DNA of 64,000 nucleotides from BJHQ01 sp964654285 (GTDB taxonomy: Bacteria > Planctomycetota > UBA11346), in the NCBI GenBank assembly GCA_964654285.1, contig CAZZJC010000006.1, positions 1 through 64,000 of the forward strand, given 5' to 3'. The notes beneath the pieces are model-generated. The model was not told the DNA's origin. It saw only the letters and a program-made list of their open reading frames with translations, and searched no databases. Position numbers and translations under genes: made by a program. Positions within the stretch are counted from its first letter, which is position 1, and every line of letters starts with the position of its first letter. Below are positions 16,868-25,234 of the stretch, one piece after another.

Positions 16868-17631
16868 GGCCGGGGACCGGTGCGGCGCACGACCCAGCCA
16901 TCGTCGCCGTAGCGTGCGCGGCGCAGGCGGTCGCGCGCGGCGAGCTCCTCGGCGGTGAGGACGCCGGGGACGGGCGTCGCACCCAGGGCGGCGGGGATGG
17001 CCTCCAGCAGCGCGGCCTCGGCCTGGGCGCGGTCGAGGCCGCAACCGGCCACCGCATCGCCATCCCAGGCGTTGCTCGCGAGTTTCAGGCTGCCGTGGAT
17101 GAGCAGGCGGTCGCCGCGCCGGCGCGCGGCGGAACCAAGCACCTTGCCGATCGCGTCGGAGGCGACGAGGTCATCGGCGGCGGGCGAGGCGAAGCAGCGC
17201 GGCTCATCGCGATAGCGCCGGTCGCCGACGGTCTGCGCCTGCAGGCGCAATCTGCCGCCACGCGCCTGGATCGCCGCCAGCACCGCCGCGTGCAGGACGC
17301 GGTAGCAGTCGGCGGTGCGCTCGGGCAGGCCGTCGCGGCCGGGCACCCCGACCAGGCCGTAGGTGACCTCGTGCTCATGCCAGATCGCGCCGCCGCCGGT
17401 GATCCGCCGCACCACGGCGGTGCCGGGGGGCAGGCCGGCGGTGACGCTGGCGTGGTCCTGGAAATAGCCGAGCGACACCGTGGGCGGATCCCAGGAATAG
17501 AGGCGCAGGGTGGTCGGGCCGGCGACCTCCAGCAGGGCCTCGTCGGTGCTCATGTTCGCCGGGCCGTCGGCCGCCGCCGTGGGAAGCAGGCGCAGGGTGG
17601 GCCGGGACGACGGAAACGGCGCTGATGACAT
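16864..17631 (-). CDS. Lipoate-protein ligase / octanoyltransferase (LipM/LplA family)
   Basis: A 255-residue BPL/LPL-fold enzyme that attaches lipoate or octanoate to the lysine of E2/GcvH domains. RRITGGGAIWHEHEVTYG (about 76-93) is the family signature, and IGKVLGSAARRRG carries the catalytic lysine. EPRCFASPAADDLVA contains a Cys placed like the acyl-accepting Cys of LipM octanoyltransferases, which favours an octanoyltransferase over an ATP-dependent ligase; this is inference. It is divergent from the LysM gene and coupled to an MFS gene. Confidence 0.75.
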   Translation of the reverse strand: MSSAPFPSSRPTLRLLPTAAADGPANMSTDEALLEVAGPTTLRLYSWDPPTVSLGYFQDHASVTAGLPPGTAVVRRITGGGAIWHEHEVTYGLVGVPGRDGLPERTADCYRVLHAAVLAAIQARGGRLRLQAQTVGDRRYRDEPRCFASPAADDLVASDAIGKVLGSAARRRGDRLLIHGSLKLASNAWDGDAVAGCGLDRAQAEAALLEAIPAALGATPVPGVLTAEELAARDRLRRARYGDDGWVVRRTGPRP

Positions 17632-17647
17632 GGGTTGAGGCAGTTGT

Positions 17648-17657
17648 GTTCGCGAAC
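17648..17657. promoter_or_regulatory. 10-bp perfect palindrome between divergent genes
   Basis: GTTCGCGAAC lies in the 127-bp space between the ligase gene and the LysM gene. A weak -35/-10-like pair (TTGTGT, 16 nt, TAAAAG) overlaps it on the plus strand. It could be an operator or promoter element; no regulator is known. Confidence 0.25.
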
Positions 17658-17758
17658 GTGCCAGCTAAAAGGGTCCGACATCCGGTTCCTGCGTCAATCG
17701 CGCTTCCAGCCTGCGCTGGGACGCTGAATCCGCCCTGGTTCCGGCGAAAGGCCCTTCC

Positions 17759-19345
17759 ATGTCCAAGGATGTCATCATCGCCGGTGTCGTCGTCACCGCC
17801 TGCCTCGCCCTGGTCGGAGTCGCGTTCCTGGGCGGATCCGGATCCAGCGAACGCAAGCCGTCGCTCGCTTCGACCGGCGCCCGCAATGAACTGACGGGCT
17901 TCAGCCAGCCGCCGGACTTCCCCCCGCCGGCCCCGGCGCCCGCGCCGCTGCCGCCGCCCGGACCGGCCTTCCCGCCGATCGATGCTCCGCCGCCGGCCGG
18001 GACGACCCCGGCCCCGGCCCCCGGACCGACCCCGCCGCCGTCGCCCAATGACGACCTTTTCGCCCCGATCCCGACCGTGCCCACGCCAACCCCGCCCACC
18101 GGTGCGGTTCCGCCCACCGTGCCGGGCGCCTTCGGCGACGTGCCGCCTGCCACCGCGACGGGCGATACCGCAACCACCGCCGTCACCTCGGCCGCCGCTG
18201 GCGTCTCCGGCGGTGGCACCCACACCGTCAAGGCCAACGAGACGCTGGGCGACATCAGCAGCATCCACTACAAGACCTCGCGCCATTGGAAGAAGATCCT
18301 CGATGCCAATCCGGGCGTCGACCCGACCAACCTGAAGATCGGCCAGACCCTGGCCATCCCCGCCGTCGCGGCCGACAGGGCCGACGGCGCGCATGCGTCC
18401 GGCGACGGGACGTACATCGTCCAGCATGGCGACTCCTATTACGCCATCGCCAAGAAGCATCTCGGCTCGGCCAGCCGCTGGCGCGAGATCGAGAAGCTCA
18501 ACAAGATCCCGGCCGAAGAGCTGACCCCGGGGCAGAAGATCAAGCTGCCCCCGAAGGGCGGCAGCGCCGAAGGCGGCAAGGGCTGGGTCGTCGAAGAGGG
18601 CGACACCCTGGGCGAGATCAGCAAGAAGCACTACGGCACGACCCAGGTCGTCGACCAGATCATCGCCGCCAATCCCGGTGTGGATCCGACCCACCTCAAG
18701 CCCGGCCAGCACCTGGTGCTGCCCGAGGCCAAGGTCGCCAACGTCCATGTGGTCGAGAAGGGCGACACCCTGGGAGAGATCAGCAAGCTGCACTACGGCA
18801 CCACCACCAAGTGGAAGGACATCGTCAAGGCCAACCCCGGCATCGACGCGGAGGCGCTGAAGGTCGGCACCCGCCTGATCCTGCCCGGGAAGCCGGTGGC
18901 CGACGCGGGAAGCAAGCCGCACGGCGACGCGACCAGACCGGCGCCGGCGGCCGGGACCCCGGCCGCCGCCCCGGAACTGGCGAGCGGCGAGTATTACACC
19001 GTGCAGAAGGGCGACCTGCTCGCGACGATCGCCAAGAAGCAGCTCGGCAGCGCCGCGCGCTGGCAGGAGATCCTCGACGCGAATCCGGGTATCAACCCCA
19101 ACAACCTGCGTCTGGGCCAGAAGCTGCGCCTGCCCGGCAAGGGCGCGGCGGCACCCGTCCCGGGTCCAGCCCCGCTGCCCGAGGCCGGCGCACCGCCGGT
19201 TCCGGGCGCCGCCCCGGCTCCCCGCGCGCCGGAACCGGTCGATGATCTCTTCGCGCCGATCCCGGTCTCCGGCCCTGCCGCGCCGGCAGCCCCGGCCGGT
19301 GCCCCGGCGCCCCGGCCGGACGACAACCTCGGCCTGCGCCTCTGA
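17759..19345 (+). CDS. Membrane-anchored protein with five LysM domains
   Basis: A 528-residue protein with an N-terminal uncleaved helix (about 5-26), a long Pro/Ala linker (50-145), then five LysM domains at about 153-200, 216-262, 272-320, 327-374 and 406-453. Each has the V/E-K-G-D-TLGEIS...NPG-D/N and LK-GQ-L-LP pattern. A Pro/Ala tail follows. The motif DDLFAPIP occurs twice, at 98-105 and 495-502, flanking the LysM block. LysM domains bind peptidoglycan or chitin, so a cell-wall-bound periplasmic role is likely. It lies 15 bp upstream of the phosphatase gene, so it may share the partner-switching transcript. Confidence 0.9.
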   Translation: MSKDVIIAGVVVTACLALVGVAFLGGSGSSERKPSLASTGARNELTGFSQPPDFPPPAPAPAPLPPPGPAFPPIDAPPPAGTTPAPAPGPTPPPSPNDDLFAPIPTVPTPTPPTGAVPPTVPGAFGDVPPATATGDTATTAVTSAAAGVSGGGTHTVKANETLGDISSIHYKTSRHWKKILDANPGVDPTNLKIGQTLAIPAVAADRADGAHASGDGTYIVQHGDSYYAIAKKHLGSASRWREIEKLNKIPAEELTPGQKIKLPPKGGSAEGGKGWVVEEGDTLGEISKKHYGTTQVVDQIIAANPGVDPTHLKPGQHLVLPEAKVANVHVVEKGDTLGEISKLHYGTTTKWKDIVKANPGIDAEALKVGTRLILPGKPVADAGSKPHGDATRPAPAAGTPAAAPELASGEYYTVQKGDLLATIAKKQLGSAARWQEILDANPGINPNNLRLGQKLRLPGKGAAAPVPGPAPLPEAGAPPVPGAAPAPRAPEPVDDLFAPIPVSGPAAPAAPAGAPAPRPDDNLGLRL

Positions 19346-19360
19346 ACGCCGGTCGCGGCG

Positions 19361-20653
19361 ATGCCTGATCCCGCCGAAACCGATCCGCGCCGCCTGCTCG
19401 CCGATCTCCAGGGGATCATGGCGGTCTCGCGTGCCATCGGCACCGAACGCGACCTCGGCCGCCTGCTGACCACCATCGCCGAGGCCGCTTCGAAACTGCT
19501 TGCCTGCGACCGCACCAGCGTGTTCCTGCTCGACCGCGAACGCAACGAACTCTGGACCTCGGTCGCCCAGGGCACCAACACCATCCGCATCCCGGTCGGC
19601 AAGGGCATCGCCGGTTCGGTGGCGAGCAGCGGCAAGACGGTGAACATCGTCCACGCCTACGCCGACGACCGCTTCAACCCCGAGATCGACCGCCGCACCG
19701 GCTACACGACCCAGAACATGCTCTGCATGCCCCTGCGCAACCACACCGGCGCGGTGGTCGGCGTGGTGCAGTGCATCAACACGCTGAGCGGCGAGCCGTT
19801 CAGCGCCTACGCGGAGCAGGTGCTCGCCACGCTGGGCGCGCAGGCCGGCGTCGCGGTGGACAACGCCCAGCTCATCGCCCGCGACCTGGTGAACCAGCGC
19901 ATGCAGCACGACATGGAGCTGGCGCGCCAGATCCAGCACGGCCTGCTGCCCGACCTGCCCCAGGATGTGCCGGGCTGGCGCTTCGCCACCTGGAGCCGCA
20001 CCTGCGACGAGACCGGTGGCGACTACTACGATTTCATCCCCAATCCCGACGGCGGCATCGACGCCGTGGTCGGCGATGTCAGCGGCCATGGCATCGGCGC
20101 CGCGTTGTTCATGAGCACCGCGCGCGCCTTCGTGCGCGCACTCCACACCGGCGATGGCGACCACGCCGGAAGCAGCGGCGATCCGCCGGATCCGGGCCGG
20201 CTGCTCACCCGGCTCAACCGCCTGCTTGCCCAGGACCTGGGCGATGACGCCTTCATGACCATGGCGCTCTGTCGGCTCGGACCGGACGGCGGGTGCAGCT
20301 TCGTCAGCGCCGGGCACGAACCGCCACTCATCTGGCGCAAAGGCAGGGGATTCTCCCCTGGCGGCGACACCGGGCTGCTCCTCGGGATGATCGAGGATTC
20401 GACCTACCACGCCTCGGTCCTGCCGCCCCTGGCCCCCGGCGACCTGCTCGTGCTGCTCACCGACGGGATCAGCGAGGCGCACGTGCGTGACGATGATTTC
20501 CTCGGCCTTGACCGCCTGCGCGAGCTGATCGCCGGAGCCGCCGCCGGTGGCGCCGAGGCCGTCTGCGCCGCTATCGTGGCGGCGGTCGAGGCGCATCTCG
20601 CCGGCACCGCCCCGCACGACGACATGACCCTGGTCGTCGCCGAACGGCGGTGA
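19361..20653 (+). CDS. GAF-domain PP2C-type (SpoIIE/RsbU) serine phosphatase
   Basis: A 430-residue cytoplasmic protein. The GAF sensor domain covers about 25-175 and is followed by a short coiled linker (MQHDMELARQIQHGLLPDLP). The SpoIIE phosphatase domain (about 190-430) has metal-binding acids in TGGDYYDF, VVGDVSGHGIG, LTDGISE and PHDDMTLVV. It should dephosphorylate the STAS protein encoded two genes downstream and so release a sigma factor or other target. It is followed after 4 nt by the kinase gene. The GAF ligand is unknown. Confidence 0.9.
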   Translation: MPDPAETDPRRLLADLQGIMAVSRAIGTERDLGRLLTTIAEAASKLLACDRTSVFLLDRERNELWTSVAQGTNTIRIPVGKGIAGSVASSGKTVNIVHAYADDRFNPEIDRRTGYTTQNMLCMPLRNHTGAVVGVVQCINTLSGEPFSAYAEQVLATLGAQAGVAVDNAQLIARDLVNQRMQHDMELARQIQHGLLPDLPQDVPGWRFATWSRTCDETGGDYYDFIPNPDGGIDAVVGDVSGHGIGAALFMSTARAFVRALHTGDGDHAGSSGDPPDPGRLLTRLNRLLAQDLGDDAFMTMALCRLGPDGGCSFVSAGHEPPLIWRKGRGFSPGGDTGLLLGMIEDSTYHASVLPPLAPGDLLVLLTDGISEAHVRDDDFLGLDRLRELIAGAAAGGAEAVCAAIVAAVEAHLAGTAPHDDMTLVVAERR

Positions 20654-20657
20654 CCCG

Positions 20658-21140
20658 GTGAGCAGCCCTCGCGTCCTCGCCGAGGAACCGGTCTGGCCGG
20701 CTGCGCCGGCGCTCGATCGCGAATGGCTGTCGCGGCTCGATGCCAAGCCCGAGATCCTCGACACCATCGTCGACCTGCTGCTGGGCCGGGGCTGGCTCGC
20801 CGCCGAGGATCGCGACTGGCTCGTGCTCTGCCTCGATGAGGCCGTGGTCAACGCCATGCTGCACGGCAACGAGGGCGACCCGACCCTGCCGATCCGGGTC
20901 TGCGTCTGGGCCGACGCCGCGCGCTGGACGGTGATGATCGCCGACCAGGGCGGCGGCTTCGATCCCGCCAGCATCCCGGACCAGGAGAACCCCGAAGCCC
21001 TGCTGCTCGAGCACGGCCGCGGCGTCCGCATCATGGCGAGCTGGCTCGACGACCTGACGTATTACCGCGGCGGCGCGGTGATCAGCATGTCGCGGCGCCG
21101 GCCCGCCGCCCCCAGTCCGGTCGCCGCCTCCGCCCCTTGA
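20658..21140 (+). CDS. RsbW-like serine kinase / anti-sigma factor
   Basis: A 160-residue GHKL ATPase. The N box is LDEAVVNAMLHGN, G1 is DQGGGFD and G2 is HGRGVRIM. This is the compact anti-sigma kinase type, lacking a histidine-kinase dimer domain. The start is GTG at 20658, 4 nt after the phosphatase stop. The C-terminal tail is Pro/Ala-rich. It is expected to phosphorylate the STAS partner encoded 7 nt downstream and to sequester a target. Confidence 0.88.
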   Translation: MSSPRVLAEEPVWPAAPALDREWLSRLDAKPEILDTIVDLLLGRGWLAAEDRDWLVLCLDEAVVNAMLHGNEGDPTLPIRVCVWADAARWTVMIADQGGGFDPASIPDQENPEALLLEHGRGVRIMASWLDDLTYYRGGAVISMSRRRPAAPSPVAASAP

Positions 21141-21147
21141 GGACCAT

Positions 21148-21513
21148 ATGCCCTGCGATTTCCTGTTCATCCAAGCCTATGACAACGTCGTCCTCGCCAA
21201 GGTCACCAAGGAGCGGCTGCTCGATCCACCCAGCATCACCGCGCTCGGCGAGGCGCTGACCCAGATCCTCGACCGCTATCCCCGCATCAGCCTCGTCCTC
21301 GATCTCGCTGATGTCGGCTACATGTCCTCCGCCGTGCTCGGCAAGCTGATCGCGACCCACAAGCAGGTGAAGGCGCTCAAGGGCCGCATGTGCCTCGCCG
21401 GCGTACGGCCGGCGCTGCTGCCGCTCTTCAAGGTGACCAATCTCGACAAGGTGTTCGAGATGTACCCGGAGGCGGAGCCGGCGATGCGGCAGTATCGTTC
21501 CAAGCCGCTTTAA
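21148..21513 (+). CDS. STAS-domain anti-sigma factor antagonist
   Basis: A 121-residue SpoIIAA/RsbV-like STAS protein. The phospho-acceptor region is VGYMSSAVLGKL, with Ser61 as the probable acceptor. It completes a phosphatase-kinase-antagonist set with the two genes before it. The usual DSSGLG motif is altered to MSSAVLG, as seen in many non-Firmicute STAS proteins. No sigma factor gene is nearby, so the output target is unknown. Confidence 0.88.
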   Translation: MPCDFLFIQAYDNVVLAKVTKERLLDPPSITALGEALTQILDRYPRISLVLDLADVGYMSSAVLGKLIATHKQVKALKGRMCLAGVRPALLPLFKVTNLDKVFEMYPEAEPAMRQYRSKPL

Positions 21514-21515
21514 CA

Positions 21516-21558
21516 GCGGGACGCTGTCCCGCCACGCCCTGCCAGGGCTCTGCCCTGG
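21516..21558. repeat. Paired extragenic hairpins after the STAS gene
   Basis: Two perfect inverted repeats occur: GCGGGAC/GTCCCGC at 21516-21532 with loop GCT, and CCAGGGC/GCCCTGG at 21542-21558 with loop TCT. Both follow directly on the stop codon but lack a T-tract. They resemble the trinucleotide-loop hairpins at the start of the window. Confidence 0.6.
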
Positions 21559-21629
21559 ACCCGGATTGCCCGGATGGAACCAACCACGCGTTCTTCCGCT
21601 TGCCACGCGATTGCCCTTCGGTCGCGGGG

Positions 21630-21748
21630 GGCGCTGCGCTGCCCCGCTCGCGTTCTGATGTCTGTGCCAGTTCGGGCGGGGGCGCTGCGCTGCCCCGCTC
21701 GCGTTCTGATGTCTGTGCCAGTTCGGGCGGGGGCGCTGCGCTGCCCCA
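21630..21748. repeat. 51-bp tandem repeat, about 2.3 copies
   Basis: A 51-bp unit starts at about 21630 and 21681 in two essentially identical copies, then at 21732 as a partial third copy that matches only its first 16 or so bases (GGCGCTGCGCTGCCCC). The period is a multiple of three, so frames stay open through it and give spurious repetitive ORFs. It lies in a 306-bp non-coding space between the convergent STAS and ccoP genes. I see no gene in that space. It is not a CRISPR: there are no unique spacers. Confidence 0.8.
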
Positions 21749-21819
21749 TCATCCATTAGTTGGGAGTGCGGCGGCACGCCGCCGCTTTTCGCGTCGGGGC
21801 ACGACCCGATGCGACAACG

Positions 21820-22437
21820 TCAGTAGGTGATCGGGGCTTCTTTTTCGCGGCTGGGGTCGTTGGCGCGCTTGCCGGGCTTTTCGCCTTGGCGGTTCTGGTC
21901 GACGATCCAGATCGCGAGGTTGGTGAGGTCGTCGCCGGAGAGGCGGTCCTTGAAGGGCTGCATGCCGTTGGGGCCGCCGTCGGCGATCAGTTTGCGGATC
22001 TCGACCATCGAGCTGCCGTGGATCCACCAGCGGTCGATGAGGTTCGGGCCGACGCTGCCGGTACCGTCGGTGCCATGGCAGACGCCGCAGGCCGCGGACT
22101 GGTAGAGCGCCTTGCCCTTGGCGATGCGGTCGGGCGTGCGGCTCAGTCCGCGCAGCTGCTCCTCGCTGAGCACGCCGCCGCTGTGCTTGGCGCGGAGCTC
22201 GGCCAGTTCCGTCATCTCGGTCTTGTGCTTGTCGGGGCCGACCAGGCCGAAGCCGCCGTGGTACCAGGCGACATAGGCCACCGACCAGATGATGGTGAGG
22301 TAGAACAGCATCAGCCACCAGCGCGGCAGGTTGTTGTCGTATTCCTGGATGCCGTCGAAGGCGTGGTCGCGGACCGGGACCTCCTGGCTGGAATCAGGCG
22401 TGACGCCGGACGTGGACGGGGGGGCGGGATCAACCAT
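21820..22437 (-). CDS. ccoP: cbb3 oxidase subunit III (CcoP), single-haem form
   Basis: A 205-residue membrane cytochrome c. It has a soluble N-terminus with the CcoP-type DHAFDGIQEYDNNLPRWW block, one membrane helix (about 42-59), and one haem c site CGVCH at 117-121 with axial Met159 (NGMQPF). Canonical CcoP has two CxxCH sites; only one is present and the protein is about 100 residues short, so this is a reduced version. The ATG at 22437 overlaps the ccoQ stop by 8 nt. It transfers electrons to the catalytic subunit. Confidence 0.88.
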   Translation of the reverse strand: MVDPAPPSTSGVTPDSSQEVPVRDHAFDGIQEYDNNLPRWWLMLFYLTIIWSVAYVAWYHGGFGLVGPDKHKTEMTELAELRAKHSGGVLSEEQLRGLSRTPDRIAKGKALYQSAACGVCHGTDGTGSVGPNLIDRWWIHGSSMVEIRKLIADGGPNGMQPFKDRLSGDDLTNLAIWIVDQNRQGEKPGKRANDPSREKEAPITY

Positions 22438-22651
22438 GGCTGGCATCCTTGGCCGGCTGGGAGGCGGCATGCGGGACGGGCTGGGCGGCGGACGGTGCGT
22501 CCTCCAGCGGCAGCGCCGCCATGCGGTCGAGATGCCTGCGCCGGCGGTCGAAGAGGACGTAGAGGCAGATCAGGCTGAAGAACGCGAAGAAGCCGACGAG
22601 CAGGACGAGGGGCAGGCTCCAGCCGTGGTCGCGCAGGAAGGACAGGTACAT
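22430..22651 (-). CDS. ccoQ: cbb3 oxidase subunit CcoQ
   Basis: A 73-residue single-pass protein (helix about 13-34) followed by a basic RRRRHLDRMAALPLEDAP segment, typical of CcoQ/FixQ. It stabilises the cbb3 complex. It lies 4 bp after the ccoNO stop and overlaps ccoP. Confidence 0.8.
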   Translation of the reverse strand: MYLSFLRDHGWSLPLVLLVGFFAFFSLICLYVLFDRRRRHLDRMAALPLEDAPSAAQPVPHAASQPAKDASHG

Positions 22652-22655
22652 GGCG

Positions 22656-25013
22656 CTATCCCCCCGTTGCCGCAGCGGCCGGTGCCGGCGTCGACGGGGC
22701 GACCGGGGTGGTTGGAGCAGCAGGCGCGGCCGCCGCCTTCGCCGGCAGCGACTTCATGAAATCGGTGCCGAGCCGCTGCAGGTAGGCGAGCATGGCGATG
22801 ACCTCTTTCCGCTCGAGGTCGGGCACCTCGGTCGCGGTGGCGGGCCGCTTGGCGATGAGATCGGCGGCGACCTCCTTGGCCTGCGCCCGCGCCAGCGCCT
22901 CGGCGTTGGCGATGTCGCTCTTGGAATAGAAATACCCATCCGGTCCGTACGGCGGCAGCATCGCCAGCACCTCCAACTTGCGCGAGAGGGTGGACAGATC
23001 CATGTCGTCGGTCTTCAGCCAGGGATAGTTGGGCATGATCGTGCCAGGGATCTGCACCCTGGCCTGGACGATGTGCTCATACAGCCAGGCGGTCGCGCCC
23101 TGGCGGATCACGCCGGTGCGTTGCAGGTCCGGTCCGGTGCGCTTGCTGCCCCACAGGAAAGGCCGGTCATAGATGTGTTCACCAGGACGGGTGAACTGGC
23201 GCCCGTTCACCACCGCGTCGGTGCCGGGAATCTTGTAGTCGGCGCCATAGCGTTCGGTCTCGGCGCGCAGGGTGCGGACCATCTGGGTGTGGCAGGAGAC
23301 GCAGCCCTCGCGGATGTAGATGTCGCGGCCGGTGAGTTCGAGCGGCGTGTACGGCTTCACCGTCGCGATCTTCGGGCTGAGCGCGCCCTGGACGAGGCTG
23401 GGGATGATCTCGCAGATGCCGCCCACCGCCAAGGCGACCGCCGTCAGCGCGATGAACACCACCGGCCAGCGTTCCAGCAGGCCGTGGATGGCGCTGAGGC
23501 GCGCGCGCGGGGTCGGCTGCGCCAGGGCGGAGTCGATCAGCGGTTTGACGGGTTCATCCGCGGCCAGGGCGGGCACCGCCACGGCCTCGTCGACCAGCTT
23601 GTTGCCGCTCGCGCGGATGGTCTTCCACACCACGTAGACGCCGATCGCCGTGCCCGCCAGGTACAGCAGGCCCGCCCCGATGCGGATCCAGTAGTACGGC
23701 TTCATGGTGTTGACGATCTCGATCCAGTCCTGGTATTTCAGATGGCCGGTTTCAGTGAACTGGAGCTGCATCATGCCGGTGGCGATGCCGGCGATCCACA
23801 GGCTGACCGCGTACAGGGCGATGCCGGCGGTGGCGAGCCAGAAGTGCAGGTTCGCCAGGCCGTCGCTGTACAGCTTGGTCTTCCACAGGCGCGGCACGAG
23901 CCAGTAGATCATGCCGAAGGCCAGCAGGCCGTTCCAGCCCAGGGCGCCGGAATGGGCGTGGCCGATGGTCCAGTCGGTGTTGTGCGACAGCGCGTTGACC
24001 TCGCGCAGGCTGAGCAGCGGGCCTTCGAAGGTCGCCATGCCGTAGAAGGTCACCGCCCCGACCAGGAACTTCAGCACCGGGTCGGTGCGCACCTTGTCGA
24101 AGGCGCCGCGCAGGGTCAGCAGGCCGTTGATCATGCCGCCCCACGACGGCGCCAGCAGCATGATCGAGAACACCACGCCCAGGGTCTGCGCCCATTCCGG
24201 CGTCGCGGTGTTGAGCAGATGGTGCGGCCCGGCCCAGATGTAGAGGAAGATCAGGCCCCAGAAATGCACGATCGACAGGCGGTAGCTGTACACCGGCCGG
24301 TTCGCCGCCTTGGGCAGGTAGTAGTACATCAGGCCCAGGAACGGCGTGGTGAGGAAGAACGCCACCGCGTTGTGGCCGTACCACCATTGCACCAGCGCGT
24401 CCTGGATGCCGGCGAACATGGAATAGCTCTTGAAGACGGTGACCGGGATCGAGAGCGAATTCACCACGTGCAGCATGGTGATGCCGACCCAGGTCGCGAT
24501 GTAGAACCAGATCGCGACGTAGATGTGGCGCTCGCGCCGCTTGAGGATGGTGCCGAAGAGGTTGATGCCGAAGGCGATCCACGACACCGCGATCGCGATC
24601 TTGATGGGGAATTCCAGCTCGGCGTATTCCTTCGAGGTCGACAGCCCCAGCGGCAGGGTGATCGCCGCCGCGACGATGATGAGCTGCCAGGACCAGAAGT
24701 GGAACTGCGACAGCCTGTCCGAGAGCATCCGCGCCTTGAGCAGGCGCTGCGACGAATGGTAGATGCCGGCGAAGATCGCGTTGCCGGCGAAGGCGAAGAT
24801 CACCGCGTTGGTGTGCAGCGGGCGCAGGCGGCCGAAGGTCAGCCACGAGATGTCGAAGTTCGCCGCCGGCCAGGCCAGCTGCAGCGCGACCAGGATGCCG
24901 ACGACCATCCCGACCACGCCCCAGACCAGGGTGGCGACGATGAAGTTGCGGACGATCTTGTCGTCGTAGGCGAAGCGCTCGAGCGGCGAGGCGGAAGAAA
25001 CGGCGGTGCTCAC
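22656..25013 (-). CDS. ccoNO: Fused cbb3 oxidase subunits I and II (CcoN-CcoO)
   Basis: A 785-residue fusion. Residues about 1-480 are CcoN with about 12 helices; haem/copper histidines are visible in LHTNAVIFAFAGNAIFAG, WWYGHNAVAFF and TIGHAHSGALGW (about residue 350). A linker (about 480-515) leads to a CcoO part with one helix (ERWPVVFIALTAVALAVGG) and a haem c site CVSCH near 570 with a downstream Met. An Ala/Pro-rich tail follows. The start is a GTG overlapping the ccoS stop. CcoN-CcoO fusions are known in a few phyla but are not the usual arrangement. It is the terminal oxidase for microaerobic respiration. Confidence 0.95.
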   Translation of the reverse strand: MSTAVSSASPLERFAYDDKIVRNFIVATLVWGVVGMVVGILVALQLAWPAANFDISWLTFGRLRPLHTNAVIFAFAGNAIFAGIYHSSQRLLKARMLSDRLSQFHFWSWQLIIVAAAITLPLGLSTSKEYAELEFPIKIAIAVSWIAFGINLFGTILKRRERHIYVAIWFYIATWVGITMLHVVNSLSIPVTVFKSYSMFAGIQDALVQWWYGHNAVAFFLTTPFLGLMYYYLPKAANRPVYSYRLSIVHFWGLIFLYIWAGPHHLLNTATPEWAQTLGVVFSIMLLAPSWGGMINGLLTLRGAFDKVRTDPVLKFLVGAVTFYGMATFEGPLLSLREVNALSHNTDWTIGHAHSGALGWNGLLAFGMIYWLVPRLWKTKLYSDGLANLHFWLATAGIALYAVSLWIAGIATGMMQLQFTETGHLKYQDWIEIVNTMKPYYWIRIGAGLLYLAGTAIGVYVVWKTIRASGNKLVDEAVAVPALAADEPVKPLIDSALAQPTPRARLSAIHGLLERWPVVFIALTAVALAVGGICEIIPSLVQGALSPKIATVKPYTPLELTGRDIYIREGCVSCHTQMVRTLRAETERYGADYKIPGTDAVVNGRQFTRPGEHIYDRPFLWGSKRTGPDLQRTGVIRQGATAWLYEHIVQARVQIPGTIMPNYPWLKTDDMDLSTLSRKLEVLAMLPPYGPDGYFYSKSDIANAEALARAQAKEVAADLIAKRPATATEVPDLERKEVIAMLAYLQRLGTDFMKSLPAKAAAAPAAPTTPVAPSTPAPAAAATGG

Positions 25014-25234
25014 GGTTGCGTTCCAGGGGTGGTCGGCGTTTGCGGAGGAGCTATGGCGGCCGGCGTGCAGGCGGGGTCGGGCCGGGGTGCGGCCGGCGGG
25101 TCGTCGCCGAGCATGCGCAGGGCCGGCGTATCCAGGTCATCGAGCTGGCCCGAACGGACCTGCCAGACGAGGAATGCCACGCCCGCGACGAACAGGGCGA
25201 GGGCGAGGCCGGTGAAGAGGTAGAGGAAGCTCAC
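25010..25234 (-). CDS. ccoS: cbb3 oxidase maturation protein CcoS
   Basis: A 74-residue single-pass protein. FLVWQVRSGQLDDLDTPALRMLGDD is the CcoS family signature. It is needed for cofactor insertion into the oxidase. Here it is the first gene of the operon, whereas ccoS usually follows ccoG/H/I. The tail is Pro/Thr-rich. Its stop overlaps the ccoNO start (GTGA). Confidence 0.9.
   Translation of the reverse strand: MSFLYLFTGLALALFVAGVAFLVWQVRSGQLDDLDTPALRMLGDDPPAAPRPDPACTPAAIAPPQTPTTPGTQP

Noticed and set aside
17632..21034. Very long minus-strand frame opposite the LysM and signalling genes
   Set aside because: Low-complexity Gly/Arg shadow; the plus-strand genes carry clear domains.
21630..21748. 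CRISPR array
   Set aside because: Copies are contiguous with no unique spacers and no cas genes nearby.
21510..21777. Small ORFs through the 51-bp repeat
   Set aside because: Open on both strands only because the repeat period is divisible by three; peptide is a repeated copy with no ribosome site.
22650..25223. Plus-strand 857-codon frame opposite ccoNO
   Set aside because: Shadow of the oxidase gene.
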